The notes beneath the pieces were generated by a model. It was not told the DNA's origin. It did no database searches and was given only the letters and a program-made list of their open reading frames with translations. A stretch of DNA of 64,000 nt from Prosthecobacter debontii (lineage in GTDB: Bacteria > Verrucomicrobiota > Verrucomicrobiia > Verrucomicrobiales > Verrucomicrobiaceae): contig NZ_FUYE01000013.1 of the NCBI RefSeq assembly GCF_900167535.1, forward strand, positions 1 to 64,000, read 5' to 3'. This document shows, piece by piece, positions 35,667-43,447 of this stretch; positions within the stretch are counted from its first letter, which is position 1; each line of letters opens with the position of its first letter. A program made the translations under genes and the position numbers.

Positions 35667-36251
35667 ATGAATCCAGCACATCGGACATGGAACGGCGGTG
35701 AATCAGATGACGCAGAGTTGTTAGCGGCGTTACCAGCAGGGCTTAGAGTGATGATCGCTCATCCAGCCGGGTTCATTCTCCGCTATGGAGCGATTCATTT
35801 CCGTGGATGCGTTGATCAGCCAGATTGGCACTCGCTTCGGAAGGCTTGGTATGGTGATCATTCATTTCATCGCCTTTATCCCTCCGTTTTCGAGACCGAC
35901 ATTCCTTTCGCGCAGGATCAGATGGGCGACCAGTATTTGCTCCGCAGCGAAGAGGTATTTCGGTTGGACGCTGAGACTGGCAAAGTTGATCGATTTGCTT
36001 CGGATCTCGAATCGTTTATGGCTGGCATCGATGGGGATATCGCCGCCTACCTGAACGTGGGTTTGGATCATCAGCTTGAGCCCGGATTCCTGCTCCTTGC
36101 CTACCCGCCCTTTTGTATGGCCGAGTCTAGCGGGGGCGCTTCCTTGCGACCGGTGCCCTCAGGCGAGTTGATCCTCTTTCATGCAGACCTCGCGGCCCAG
36201 ATTCGCGATGTGCCAGACGGCGGCAAGGTCATCATCACCGCCACAGAATGA
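35667..36251 (+). CDS. SMI1/KNR4 (SUKH) family protein
   Basis: The 194-aa protein fits the SUKH superfamily, which includes immunity proteins that neutralise contact-dependent toxins as well as housekeeping members. FETDIPFAQDQMGDQYLLR with the later acidic FASDLESFMAGI and EPGFLLLAYPPFC are the recognisable segments. It directly precedes the cassette-like array on the same strand, but I see no attC-like repeat in front of it, so it is probably outside the array. No partner toxin is visible nearby. Confidence 0.7.
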   Translation: MNPAHRTWNGGESDDAELLAALPAGLRVMIAHPAGFILRYGAIHFRGCVDQPDWHSLRKAWYGDHSFHRLYPSVFETDIPFAQDQMGDQYLLRSEEVFRLDAETGKVDRFASDLESFMAGIDGDIAAYLNVGLDHQLEPGFLLLAYPPFCMAESSGGASLRPVPSGELILFHADLAAQIRDVPDGGKVIITATE

Positions 36252-36335
36252 AAATGGGAGAACAAGGCGTGGATGGCAACCCACTACGCTGCCCCAAACC
36301 TTTCCACCCTTGATTTGACGGGCCTTCCGGCTCAT

Positions 36336-36406
36336 TCATAACTAGGAAATGAACTGCTGCTTATTCTTTTAAACTGATATGCAGCATACTCATTCCACTG
36401 TTCGAC
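36336..36406 (+). repeat. attC-like site 1
   Basis: TCATAAC (36336-36342) and GTTCGAC (36400-36406) are the candidate cores; GCTGC (36356-36360) and GCAGC (36381-36385) pair inside. It is closely related to the site at 49004-49075 and leads into the SLATT cassette. Upstream bases 36252-36335 hold no gene. Confidence 0.65.
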
Positions 36407-36430
36407 CAACAAACAGAAATCATTGCTAGT

Positions 36431-37111
36431 ATGCCAAAAAGTAGCGATCATTCTACGCAGCTTGTACCCACGGACTCCAAGCAGGTTCTAGCAAGCTACT
36501 TGCAGGAGAACGACTGGAGCAAGGAACTGAACTACAAGCTATGGGTTACGAAGGGCTCACGATTTTGTGCCGCTCAGCGCCTTGAGAAGATCTCAGACGC
36601 ATCCACGACAGCGATCACGTTTCTGACAGCTTATCTGATCATCATTGGTCTCGTTCCTGTATTCATGCCGAGTGTGAACGAGAAGGTTCCTCCTTCGTTG
36701 CTTGGGCTTAGCTCCGTCGGTATCTCCATTCTCGTTTTGGCATACAGTCTCCTAGAGTCATCTCGTCGTTATGCATTACGATCCTATCTTTACCACGATT
36801 GCGCCATTCAAGTCGGGAAGCTCTATGATGCTCTCCGGCAGGCAAAGGAACTCGAAGAGGACAGCACCAAGAGGGCCTCAGCTATTCGACAGATCACTCA
36901 GGATTATGAGCGAACACTTGATCGCTACGAGAACCACACTCCGATTGACTACGACATCTTTAAGACTCAGAAACCTGATTACTTTAAGTTGAGCTTCAGA
37001 GAGCGCTGGGGGACGTACTTGCGAGCGTATTACCAGACCACCTTCAAATACCATCTTCTTATCGTCCTACCACCCATCACCGTGGTAGCGCTCTACTGGC
37101 TACTTGAATGA
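36431..37111 (+). CDS. SLATT-domain membrane protein, possible defence effector
   Basis: The 226-aa product resembles the SLATT family (predicted two-helix pore-forming effectors linked to nucleotide-signalling and other conflict systems). KLWVTKGSRFCAAQRLEK precedes two membrane helices (about 57-79 and 90-108), and a third helix closes the protein (YHLLIVLPPITVVALYWLL). In known systems a sensor or nucleotide synthase sits beside the SLATT gene; none is present here, so it may act alone or with trans partners. It is the first clear gene of the cassette array. Confidence 0.7.
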   Translation: MPKSSDHSTQLVPTDSKQVLASYLQENDWSKELNYKLWVTKGSRFCAAQRLEKISDASTTAITFLTAYLIIIGLVPVFMPSVNEKVPPSLLGLSSVGISILVLAYSLLESSRRYALRSYLYHDCAIQVGKLYDALRQAKELEEDSTKRASAIRQITQDYERTLDRYENHTPIDYDIFKTQKPDYFKLSFRERWGTYLRAYYQTTFKYHLLIVLPPITVVALYWLLE

Positions 37112-37130
37112 GAACCCACGCACAACGAAG

Positions 37131-37221
37131 GCCGAACAAAACGCTTGAGGCAACGGCTCGTAGCAGTCGGTCACTTGAGCGGAGTCTTGCGCTCGCCGTC
37201 GCTTGATCCGAGAGGTTCGCC
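37131..37221 (+). repeat. attC-like site 2
   Basis: GCCGAAC (37131-37137) begins 20 bp after a stop codon and GTTCGCC (37215-37221) ends 22 bp before the next start. The interior (GCAACGGCTCGTAGCAGTCGG...GAGTCTTGCG) is shared with sites at 43985, 49563 and 49895. Confidence 0.75.
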
Positions 37222-37242
37222 CAACGCAGCGCGCTACCCGCT

Positions 37243-37806
37243 ATGATACGATTCCTTGCTATCGCCCTGTTTTTTGCATTGGGTGCTGTCACAACGAGCG
37301 GGGGAGACAAAGCTGCTCCTGAGCCGAAGACCGCTTGGACACCTCCCGCTTATGCCAAGGTCGTAGGATACCGATTTCGTATTCCGAGCGAGGACTCCAA
37401 GCGGCCTATCCCGAGTGGCTTCACCCTGCTACGCAGCGGGCGGCTTGATTCCGCTTTGCTCGAGAGGCAGAAGACGAAGGCCGCCGACTTGAAGCCGGAA
37501 GACATTCATACGCTCACTTCGGCTATCAACGCTAAAGAGGTTGTTTCGCCAACTGCTTGCTACGACCCACACCACATCTTTGTTTTCTACTCAGATACGG
37601 GTGTGGTGGTTGCCGCTATCGAGGTGTGTTTCGGCTGCACTGGCGTTTCGGCGTTGCCCGACGTCGCCGAGCCACGTTGGTATTGTCACGATTTCATCGC
37701 ACTCGCCAAGCTCACAAGCAGGCTTGGTCTGTGGGATGAGTCTCGCACACTCCAACAGTGGATTGAGCATCACACCGAGAAAGAGTCCGCGCCCAAGAAG
37801 CCATGA
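37243..37806 (+). CDS. Exported protein of unknown function (cassette)
   Basis: The 187-aa product has a signal peptide (MIRFLAIALFFALGAVTTSGG). The mature part contains an FVFYSD strand and a VCFGC cysteine pair in the middle (about 126-130). It also has a short YDPHHIF motif. A short Lys-rich end (KESAPKKP) follows. I recognise no family. The gene is bounded by attC-like repeats on both sides. Confidence 0.6.
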   Translation: MIRFLAIALFFALGAVTTSGGDKAAPEPKTAWTPPAYAKVVGYRFRIPSEDSKRPIPSGFTLLRSGRLDSALLERQKTKAADLKPEDIHTLTSAINAKEVVSPTACYDPHHIFVFYSDTGVVVAAIEVCFGCTGVSALPDVAEPRWYCHDFIALAKLTSRLGLWDESRTLQQWIEHHTEKESAPKKP

Positions 37807-37910
37807 ATAGCAGCCGACACATAACCAAGGGGCGGATAAACACGAAGCGAACGAGCCAGAGTAGAAAGCCCTCACCCGCCATGATTCGAAAGCGTCATGA
37901 TGATTCCACC

Positions 37911-37969
37911 CTTAACCCACAGTCGAAGCCGCGCCCTCGGTCAGGTGTGAGAGGACTTCGACGTTCCAC
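37911..37969 (+). repeat. attC-like site 3
   Basis: CTTAACC (37911-37917) and GTTCCAC (37963-37969) flank a perfect 7-bp stem, GTCGAAG (37922-37928) with CTTCGAC (37956-37962). Related interiors occur at 44775-44835 and 47840-47899. A longer version might start at ACATAACC (37818). Confidence 0.7.
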
Positions 37970-37978
37970 TAAGAATTG

Positions 37979-38467
37979 ATGCACAAGATCGGAGTCATAG
38001 GATTCGTTGCGTTTGGCGCTCTGGCGATCGTTCTTGCGATCGCTCATGAATATACGTGGTGGAAGAGACGAGGCTGGCGGAGGCGCCGCGGAAGGATCAT
38101 CGGTTTCACGGAGGATCGTGACAACGATGGGGTTACTTACAATCCCAAGATTCAATTTGAAGATGCGCTTGGGCTCACCACTTTCGTGTCTAAATACGGA
38201 TCAGGAAAGCAGCCTATTATCGGAGAAGAGGTGGATATTCTCATCGACGAAAGCGGTGATGCCGGTGAGCAAATCACACCATCCAACAGAATCCTCTTTA
38301 CCCTCATGCCGATGATCTTTGGTTTGCTTTTCATCATGGTCGGAGTCACCCTTGAGCCGTTAAAGTTGACGGAACAAGGCAGCGCAGGACAACCCGTTAC
38401 CCGATCCGAATCGGATTCGACGGGTGGCGACAAACCTCAACCAGAATCGGAGGCGCACTCCCGTTAG
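37979..38467 (+). CDS. DUF3592-like membrane protein (cassette)
   Basis: The 162-aa protein has an N-terminal helix (VIGFVAFGALAIVLAIAHEY) and a basic patch (KRRGWRRRRG). A beta-rich domain follows (GRIIGFTEDRDNDGVTYNPKIQFED, VDILIDESG), then a second helix (LMPMIFGLLFIMVGVTL). This layout is that of DUF3592 proteins, whose role is unknown. A TTG lies directly before the ATG, but ATG is preferred. Confidence 0.65.
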   Translation: MHKIGVIGFVAFGALAIVLAIAHEYTWWKRRGWRRRRGRIIGFTEDRDNDGVTYNPKIQFEDALGLTTFVSKYGSGKQPIIGEEVDILIDESGDAGEQITPSNRILFTLMPMIFGLLFIMVGVTLEPLKLTEQGSAGQPVTRSESDSTGGDKPQPESEAHSR

Positions 38468-38508
38468 CGGGTGCCAGGCCTTCGACGTCCGGCCAACAAA
38501 CAGAGTCT

Positions 38509-38685
38509 ATGGCAGATGCGATCACTGTAAGCACCGATGAGTGGAGAATTGAGTTCCCCTCGGATTGGCAGCACAAGAGTTCAAGGCAGGGCTCGGATTA
38601 CTTCGAGACGACCGACGGAAGCAACGGCTCGGTTGCACTCAGTCCTTATCAGCGGGGTCTTGTGTTTACCATCTCCACCGATTAG
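38509..38685 (+). pseudogene. Truncated cassette ORF fused to the 3' half of an attC-like repeat
   Basis: A 58-codon frame starts MADAITVSTDEWRIEFPSDW and ends at TAG (38683-38685). Its 5' half reads like the start of a soluble protein. From about 38630 the DNA instead follows the interior of the other attC-like repeats (GCAACGGCTCGG..., then GCGGGGTCTTG and TTAGACGTTCGAC). The gene therefore appears to have lost its distal part and run into repeat DNA. The parent family is not certain. Confidence 0.45.
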
Positions 38686-38694
38686 ACGTTCGAC
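38630..38694 (+). repeat. Partial attC-like site (3' half)
   Basis: Interior similarity to the sites at 37131 and 49563, ending in TTAGACGTTCGAC with GTTCGAC at 38688-38694. The expected 5' core GCCGAAC is missing, so the site looks truncated by the event that shortened the preceding ORF. Confidence 0.5.
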
Positions 38695-38715
38695 TAAGAG
38701 GAGAAGCATATCGTT

Positions 38716-39042
38716 ATGAAGCTCACAGCCTTGCGCCTTTCAGGGATCATTGCTGCGCTTTATGGGGCCGCATTTTTCGGGCTTGGAAACCTGCGCACTC
38801 GCACATCGTCGTGGTGTCATGTCCGTCTTGAAACCGACACATCGTCATTTGAGCATCGCTTTCACACGTTCGTTGTTCCGGTCGCGATCATTCCCTTCAA
38901 GCCCTATCTCTGGATACGCGACTCATTGGAGGTAGGTTTGGGGCCTTGGGATTACCTTTTTGCGCCCATGTCTTTGGGCCTTCTCCTGTGGTTTCCACTT
39001 TGGGGGCTTCCACAGATTGTGGCGTCATTGGCAGCGGACTGA
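38716..39042 (+). CDS. Membrane protein of unknown function (cassette)
   Basis: The 108-aa protein has an N-terminal helix (LSGIIAALYGAAFFGLGNL) and a C-terminal hydrophobic half (YLFAPMSLGLLLWFPLWGLPQIVASL). A strong Shine-Dalgarno (GAGGAGAA) lies 12 bp before the ATG, unusually clear for this window. No known family. Confidence 0.6.
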   Translation: MKLTALRLSGIIAALYGAAFFGLGNLRTRTSSWCHVRLETDTSSFEHRFHTFVVPVAIIPFKPYLWIRDSLEVGLGPWDYLFAPMSLGLLLWFPLWGLPQIVASLAAD

Positions 39043-39114
39043 AGGGCCAGCTGTCAAACCTTATCCCTAGCCTAGCTTCAACCCTCAATGATAGCTTGCG
39101 ACATAACAACCAGG

Positions 39115-39196
39115 GCCGAACAAAATGTTGAGGGCAACGGCAACCAGCCTTCAAGTAGATGCTTGACACCACCGTCCCACCTCTCTGACGTTCGTC
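39115..39196 (+). repeat. attC-like site 4
   Basis: GCCGAAC (39115-39121) followed by AAAATGTTGAGGGCAACGG, matching the start of site 2, and ending with GTTCGTC (39190-39196) 21 bp before the next ATG. Confidence 0.7.
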
Positions 39197-39217
39197 AAAT
39201 CAACCGGATCGTGCACC

Positions 39218-39760
39218 ATGAAAACTCAGATCGCCGCCATTCTTATTCTCCTCGGTTTATGCTCTTTGAGTTTTGCAGCGAATGATCGGATTTCGTGCCT
39301 GGACCTTGGAGATGGCCTTGCTGCACAGGTCGGCTACGATGGTGGGTGCAAGTTCTTCTATCTTCCCGGCCGTGAGCTTCCGATCTCCATCCCCTACGCG
39401 ACTTGGATTTACGACGCGAGGGTTTCACCGGACCGGCTTGCGGTGATGCTGGTGCTATGTGTCGAGCGCTATAATATTGGATCAGACTATCTTTGCTGTT
39501 TGTATTGCAAGCGATCTGATACCTCAGCCACAGCCACTTGGACTGCCAAGTTTGTTCTCCATGCGACCAATCTAGACCTCATGTTTGATCGTTGGACAAA
39601 GGTTGATAGCATCGAGGCGCTGGCTAGTGATGGAACGGCTACTTTGAGGATAGCCAGAGGGGTGGCTCGAGTTCCACCCTACCTCATCGCTCGAAGTTCC
39701 GAGGTCTGGAATGTGCTTGAAGAAAAGCGCACTGCGCAACTCGGTAAGGAAGAGCGATAA
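39218..39760 (+). CDS. Exported cysteine-containing protein of unknown function (cassette)
   Basis: The 180-aa product has a signal peptide (MKTQIAAILILLGLCSLSFA), so it is secreted or periplasmic. The mature part contains Cys at SCLDLGDG and a LCCLYCK cluster near residue 92, plus a DARVSPDRLAVMLVLC strand. The family is unknown. Confidence 0.6.
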   Translation: MKTQIAAILILLGLCSLSFAANDRISCLDLGDGLAAQVGYDGGCKFFYLPGRELPISIPYATWIYDARVSPDRLAVMLVLCVERYNIGSDYLCCLYCKRSDTSATATWTAKFVLHATNLDLMFDRWTKVDSIEALASDGTATLRIARGVARVPPYLIARSSEVWNVLEEKRTAQLGKEER

Positions 39761-39834
39761 AGAAATGACCCAGGACCAAGAGAGGACGGTTTCATCCCTC
39801 CAGGAGAGAATGTGTTTCTCTTCGATTTCCCACA

Positions 39835-39891
39835 GATTCAGAAAGGCCCGCCGATTGACCCAAACCCAAAATCTGCTGGCTTCCCTGAATC
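39835..39891. repeat. Hairpin repeat GATTCAG/CTGAATC, copy A
   Basis: GATTCAG (39835-39841) pairs with CTGAATC (39885-39891), enclosing ...TCTGCTGGC.TCCC. A second copy with the same arms and interior lies at 40626-40674. The two flank a cluster of other palindromes. Confidence 0.65.
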
Positions 39892-40004
39892 GGTTGGAGA
39901 TTCCTCCCTCCAAGATGGTCCATCTCAGGACCCGACGAGCCCTGGCTCATGAAACTCCAGCGGAGGCCAAAAGCGTCGAGCGCCAAGGGCGAGGGATTCC
40001 TTAG

Positions 40005-40205
40005 CCCAGGGTGCAGCCCTGGGAATAACCCGCCCCGAATCTTGGGGAATGAGGTTGAGCCCTGTAAGGGCGACGCTCGACACCGCATCCCGATCCAGAG
40101 TCGAGTCCCGCCCCTTCAGGGCTTCATGTGAAACTGAACGGCACGTGTTTGCCGAGTTCCTGGGGTTGCACCCCAGGCTGAGGGATGTCGCACCTTTGGT
40201 GCTCA
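40005..40205. repeat. Cluster of short REP-like palindromes
   Basis: In succession: CCCAGGGTGCAGCCCTGGG (40005-40023), GCCCTGTAAGGGC (40059-40071), CCCCTTCAGGG (near 40111) and CTGGGGTTGCACCCCAG (40160-40176). Such CCCAGG/CCCTG palindromes look like dispersed intergenic repeats. Confidence 0.65.
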
Positions 40206-40436
40206 AGCCGCTCACGCGGCTGCAGATTTCATCATGTAGACGATGTGCTTGTGGAGCAGTCTCGCTCGTTCGCCCCCCAGTCGCACCGCCTGAGCTTGAG
40301 TCTGAACGCCCCGCTTTCTTCAACAAGGGCGTGAGGCCATCCTGGCTTCGTGATGACGGCAAGATCACCGCAGTCGCGGGACAGCTGACGCCATCGCACC
40401 TTGGTAGGGAACCGCTGCGCTGGGTCCCTGTTCTGC

Positions 40437-40511
40437 GGGCGAAGGAGGCGGGACAACCATGGACATCGTTTGGCCTTTCAATACCGCTTGGGCTCCGCCC
40501 CTCCTTCGCCC
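40437..40511. repeat. GGGCGAAGG inverted-repeat element, copy 1
   Basis: GGGCGAAGGAGG (40437-40448) and CCTCCTTCGCCC (40500-40511) bound a 51-bp loop containing ATGGACATCG and TTGGCCTTTC. A second copy with the same loop lies at 45769-45843, so it is a small non-coding hairpin element. Confidence 0.7.
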
Positions 40512-40625
40512 ATAAGCTTCGGACGCGACGCAGCGCTTCCCTACCGATGAACGCGACGAGCCATCTGCCTGCCTCCAATGTCGCACGGCCAAGGCACCAG
40601 TAACCCACCTCTCCGATCTTCCACA

Positions 40626-40674
40626 GATTCAGAAACGCCCACTCAAATCCCCATTCTGCTGGCCTCCCTGAATC
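40626..40674. repeat. Hairpin repeat GATTCAG/CTGAATC, copy B
   Basis: Same arms and interior as 39835-39891, about 790 bp apart in direct orientation. Confidence 0.65.
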
Positions 40675-41034
40675 GGCTGGAAACTTCCCCCCTCGCCCCA
40701 AGCCCCCACCTCCGCCAAATCCCCACCCAAGCCCCCGATCGGAGGCCAGCAAGAGCATCGGATCATAGCGCAGGCGTTCATCGAAGGTGACCGAGTTGAA
40801 TCAGTGGAAAATGCAGAACAGGTTTTGAATAGCCTGTCATAAGCCGTGGGTGAAACCAGGGTAATGCCCGAAATGTGAATAAAAAACCTAAGACAAATTT
40901 GAAATCGAAGGAACCACCCATGAGCCCAGCATCGAGCCGCCCCATCAAACCCATCGCAGCGATGCCACTATCCATTCTCCCCCATCCCTGACAACTCCTT
41001 CCATGCAATTTTTAGTCCTGCCTTCATAAAAGGT

Positions 41035-41062
41035 TTGGTAAAATCTCCAGGATCGATATTTT
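41035..41062 (+). promoter_or_regulatory. Promoter-like module 1 of the cassette array
   Basis: TTGGTA (41035-41040) and TATTTT (41057-41062) are 16 bp apart, embedded in TTTAGTCCTGCCTTC...GATCGATATTTTGC. Near-identical modules occur at 46200, 47212 and 48945, each upstream of a cassette gene. Here it lies about 120 bp ahead of the FRG gene. Confidence 0.5.
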
Positions 41063-41091
41063 GCACGGAGTATGGATGGCTTTCTGGCTCA

Positions 41092-41161
41092 GCCATGATC
41101 TGGAAATGGGAACCGCTTCTTGTCAGATGAAAATAGTAGCGCGCTAATTGAACTGTTCTGC
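41092..41161 (+). repeat. Degenerate attC-like site 5
   Basis: Aligns with site 1 (CTCAGCCATGATCTGGAAATG against CTCATTCATAACTAGGAAATG) and ends in GTTCTGC. The cores are more degenerate than elsewhere, so this may be a decayed site. Confidence 0.4.
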
Positions 41162-41180
41162 AAAAAATATCCGTTACGGT

Positions 41181-41996
41181 ATGATTGAAGAAATTACGAT
41201 TGATTCTTGGGAATCCCTAAATCTAGCCTTGTTCGCGGACACTGAGAATAAGCGGACTCATCGGTTCAGGTCTAACTTCGCTTATCGAGGTGTGTCTAAT
41301 AAGGACTACTCTCTAAAGCCAGGAATTGCTCGGCTTACTCCTCCTTACCCTGGGATGGAGGAAAATTTGCTAAAGCAGTTTAAAAAGTATGCGGCTCGTG
41401 ACGTCGTTGAGCGAGACACCGACTGGCATTGGTTGACAGTTGCCCAGCATCACGGCTTGCCGACCCGTCTTCTTGATTGGTCATATTCTCCCTTGATTGC
41501 GACTCACTTTGCTACGGCAAATCTCGTTTCGCGAACCACTCCCGATGCAGCAATTTGGAAGGTCAATTTTGCCCAAGTGCATGAACTTCTTCAGGCAAAG
41601 GAAACAAAGGTGTTGAGGGAGTATGGCTCGAAGATTTTCTCAATCGATGCGCTATGTGTAGGAATTCCTAGCATCGAAGCACTGAACGGACATTCTTCAT
41701 CGTCGAACGAAGTGGCTGTGTTTTTCGAACCACCATCAATTGATGACCGAGTAATCAACCAATTCGCATATTTTTCGGCGTTAAGTGACCCCTTTCTGGC
41801 ATTTGATGATTGGTTAAAGCATCCGACCGTAAGCGCCAAGGTCGATGCGAAGAAAATCATTATTCCATCGGCGCTCAAATGGGAGTTCCGAGACAAGCTC
41901 GATCAGTGCAATATCAATGAAAGAGTGTTAATGCCGGGTCTTGATGGGCTTTGCGCGTGGTTGAAGCGCCATTACACTCCCTTATCAAAGCCGTAG
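41181..41996 (+). CDS. FRG-domain protein (cassette)
   Basis: The 271-aa protein is an FRG-domain member: RFRSNFAYRGVSNKDYSLKPG has the YRG variant of the Phe-Arg-Gly motif near residue 35. WLTVAQHHGLPTRLLDWSYSPLIATHFA follows, the second conserved block. FRG proteins often occur in defence-associated and mobile regions, but their activity is not established. ATG 41181 is chosen; the track-long frame from TTG 41148 lies in the repeat. Composition is more AT-rich than the flanking core genome, consistent with acquisition. Confidence 0.82.
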   Translation: MIEEITIDSWESLNLALFADTENKRTHRFRSNFAYRGVSNKDYSLKPGIARLTPPYPGMEENLLKQFKKYAARDVVERDTDWHWLTVAQHHGLPTRLLDWSYSPLIATHFATANLVSRTTPDAAIWKVNFAQVHELLQAKETKVLREYGSKIFSIDALCVGIPSIEALNGHSSSSNEVAVFFEPPSIDDRVINQFAYFSALSDPFLAFDDWLKHPTVSAKVDAKKIIIPSALKWEFRDKLDQCNINERVLMPGLDGLCAWLKRHYTPLSKP

Positions 41997-42008
41997 GAAA
42001 GCAAGGCT

Positions 42009-42209
42009 TTGCTCTCAACAATACATGCCCTAGCGAAGGAAGCTGGCGCCGCTGGAGTTGAGTTCAGTGATGGGGTCGATTCGAGTCTCAAGTATGCTAA
42101 ATCACTGAATTACACGGCCTCAGATCTTCTTAATGCTACCTTCAGAAATGTGTTTTTTCATATTGCTGCCGAGCAAGGAGAAGAATTCTGGCGCGGCATC
42201 ATCGACTAA
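42009..42209 (+). CDS. Possible small protein or gene remnant (cassette)
   Basis: A 66-codon frame without an ATG (TTG start at 42009) follows the FRG gene by 12 bp. The end (RNVFFHIAAEQGEEFWRGIID) is protein-like, but there is no Shine-Dalgarno and the family is unknown. It may be the 3' remnant of a lost gene. Confidence 0.3.
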   Translation: MLSTIHALAKEAGAAGVEFSDGVDSSLKYAKSLNYTASDLLNATFRNVFFHIAAEQGEEFWRGIID

Positions 42210-42272
42210 AAAAACAAAAAAGAACAAACCACATCGTCATAACCACTATGCCTAACTTCGAAGCCTAGTACC

Positions 42273-42959
42273 ATGACCATCTTTCAGCGAGTATTGTCGT
42301 TCTTTGGAGGCCGTTCACAACCTGAACCGAAGGGGCAGTTTGATGATGCAACGGCAGAAGAGCTGCTTTCCACGGCGGAACGATTGATGTTAGATTCCGT
42401 CAGATCGTATAAGCCTCAGAGGGCGGACAGATCGTCGAGATTTGCACAGGCTGAGTATGCACCATTCATGTTCTTCTGGGTGCAGCACTGGCATGATCAG
42501 CAGCCTGAACCAATCAGGGGCTACGACGTTCTTCTCAAGCTGCTCATATCGAAAGCTCAGGATGGAGCGTTAGCGATTCGGAGCTACCACAGCCTCAACT
42601 TTAACAGAGGTTGGGATCCCGACCTCTGGTTCGATGATCGCCTTCGCATTTATCGCAGTATTATAGCCGCGGAGTCACAGAAGACTGCTGGAACTGGGCC
42701 GCCGAGTATCTTCAAGGCTTGCTACATGCTCGCGACTCTGTCTGCACGTTCGAACAGCCTTGAGATTCTCCCGAGTGTGAAGAGTTCTGGAGATTTGCTC
42801 GATTTATGTTTGTCACAGCACATTTTTCCGGACGCATTGGAGCAATTCGACCTTTACAGCCACGCCACAGCTTCTCTTGGCACAACAATCCCTTTACTCG
42901 TTGAGGTCGTGTCAGAGATTCACCTCCGGAGATTAGCGAACCTCCATTCCAAGAAATGA
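42273..42959 (+). CDS. Soluble protein of unknown function (cassette)
   Basis: The 228-aa product has no signal peptide or clear membrane helix apart from a short N-terminal hydrophobic patch (FQRVLSFFGG). The middle is Trp/Tyr/Asp-rich (FFWVQHWHDQQ, NRGWDPDLWFDD). No family is recognised. GCCTAAC at 42250-42256 precedes the start but no complete attC-like site is visible there. It overlaps the next (broken) frame by 4 bp. Confidence 0.55.
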   Translation: MTIFQRVLSFFGGRSQPEPKGQFDDATAEELLSTAERLMLDSVRSYKPQRADRSSRFAQAEYAPFMFFWVQHWHDQQPEPIRGYDVLLKLLISKAQDGALAIRSYHSLNFNRGWDPDLWFDDRLRIYRSIIAAESQKTAGTGPPSIFKACYMLATLSARSNSLEILPSVKSSGDLLDLCLSQHIFPDALEQFDLYSHATASLGTTIPLLVEVVSEIHLRRLANLHSKK

Positions 42960-43308
42960 AGAAGATCGGAACCACCACAACTGGCAGCGTGATTGTTGAG
43001 ATGACGCCGCAGGAATAGGATGCGCTGCAGCAACTCCAGGCCGGAGGCTCTCCGCCTCCGGCGAAGGTGGCGAGCGATCCGGAGGTCGCCCCACGAATGA
43101 ATCATGCCGAGAGGTCGCTTACTTGGCGGAGCGATTGAAGAAACTCAGCCCGAAGAAGAGGGAGGGAGTCGTTCGGTCCATCGAGGCGATGTTTCAGTTC
43201 AGTGGCGGCATCGAGTCCGCCGAGGTGGAGAAGATCATCGCCACGCTCCAGAAGCAGACGTTTTTCTCCATGGCTCCCGAGGGGCGCGTCAGCTATGCCC
43301 AGGCCTAA
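42956..43308 (+). pseudogene. Broken cassette gene: in-frame TAG plus frameshift
   Basis: The frame starts MKKIGTTTTGSVIVEMTPQE and stops at TAG (43016-43018) after 20 codons. It continues in the same frame as DALQQLQAGG. A shift near 43100 leads into EVAYLAERLKKLSPKKREG, VVRSIEAMFQFSGG, IATLQKQTFF and the end SYAQA, with its TAA inside GCCTAAC. Together the pieces form one plausible protein of about 115 aa. Both lesions make it look inactivated, unless a sequencing error or recoding is involved. Confidence 0.6.
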
Positions 43309-43441
43309 CAAGCCGTGGCTGGGCACTTCCCACGGGCCCTTCTGTTCCCGATGTTTCCACGCCACGACCACCGCAACCCCGCGTCCGACGCTGGCTCCCG
43401 GTCGTGGGGTTGCTCACACTCAATCCTTCGCCTAACTAGAC
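43303..43441 (+). repeat. attC-like site 6
   Basis: GCCTAAC (43303-43309) contains the TAA stop of the preceding frame. Inside, CCACGACC (43362-43369) pairs with GGTCGTGG (43400-43407), or alternatively CAACCCC with GGGGTTG (43374-43412). The 3' core is degenerate (AACTAGAC near 43434). The interior is shared with the site at 45378. Confidence 0.65.
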
Positions 43442-43447
43442 GCTACG

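Larger units (their letters stand above)
39892..41034. other. Gene-poor repeat-rich stretch inside the array
   Basis: Open frames here cross palindromic repeats and show no coding character, including long antisense frames over 39925-40758. The region holds a REP-like cluster (40005-40205), a GGGCGAAGGAGG hairpin (40437-40511) and hairpin copy B (40626-40674). From 40760 to 41034 I see nothing recognisable. Confidence 0.55.

Noticed and set aside
39765-40004. Plus-strand frame MTQDQERTVSS... after the exported cassette protein
   Set aside because: Much of it lies in the GATTCAG hairpin repeat that also occurs at 40626 without an open frame, so coding is unlikely.
39925-40758. Long minus-strand open frame in the array
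   Set aside because: It crosses several palindromic repeats, has no start signal and reads as low-quality protein; it is a shadow of GC-rich repeat DNA.
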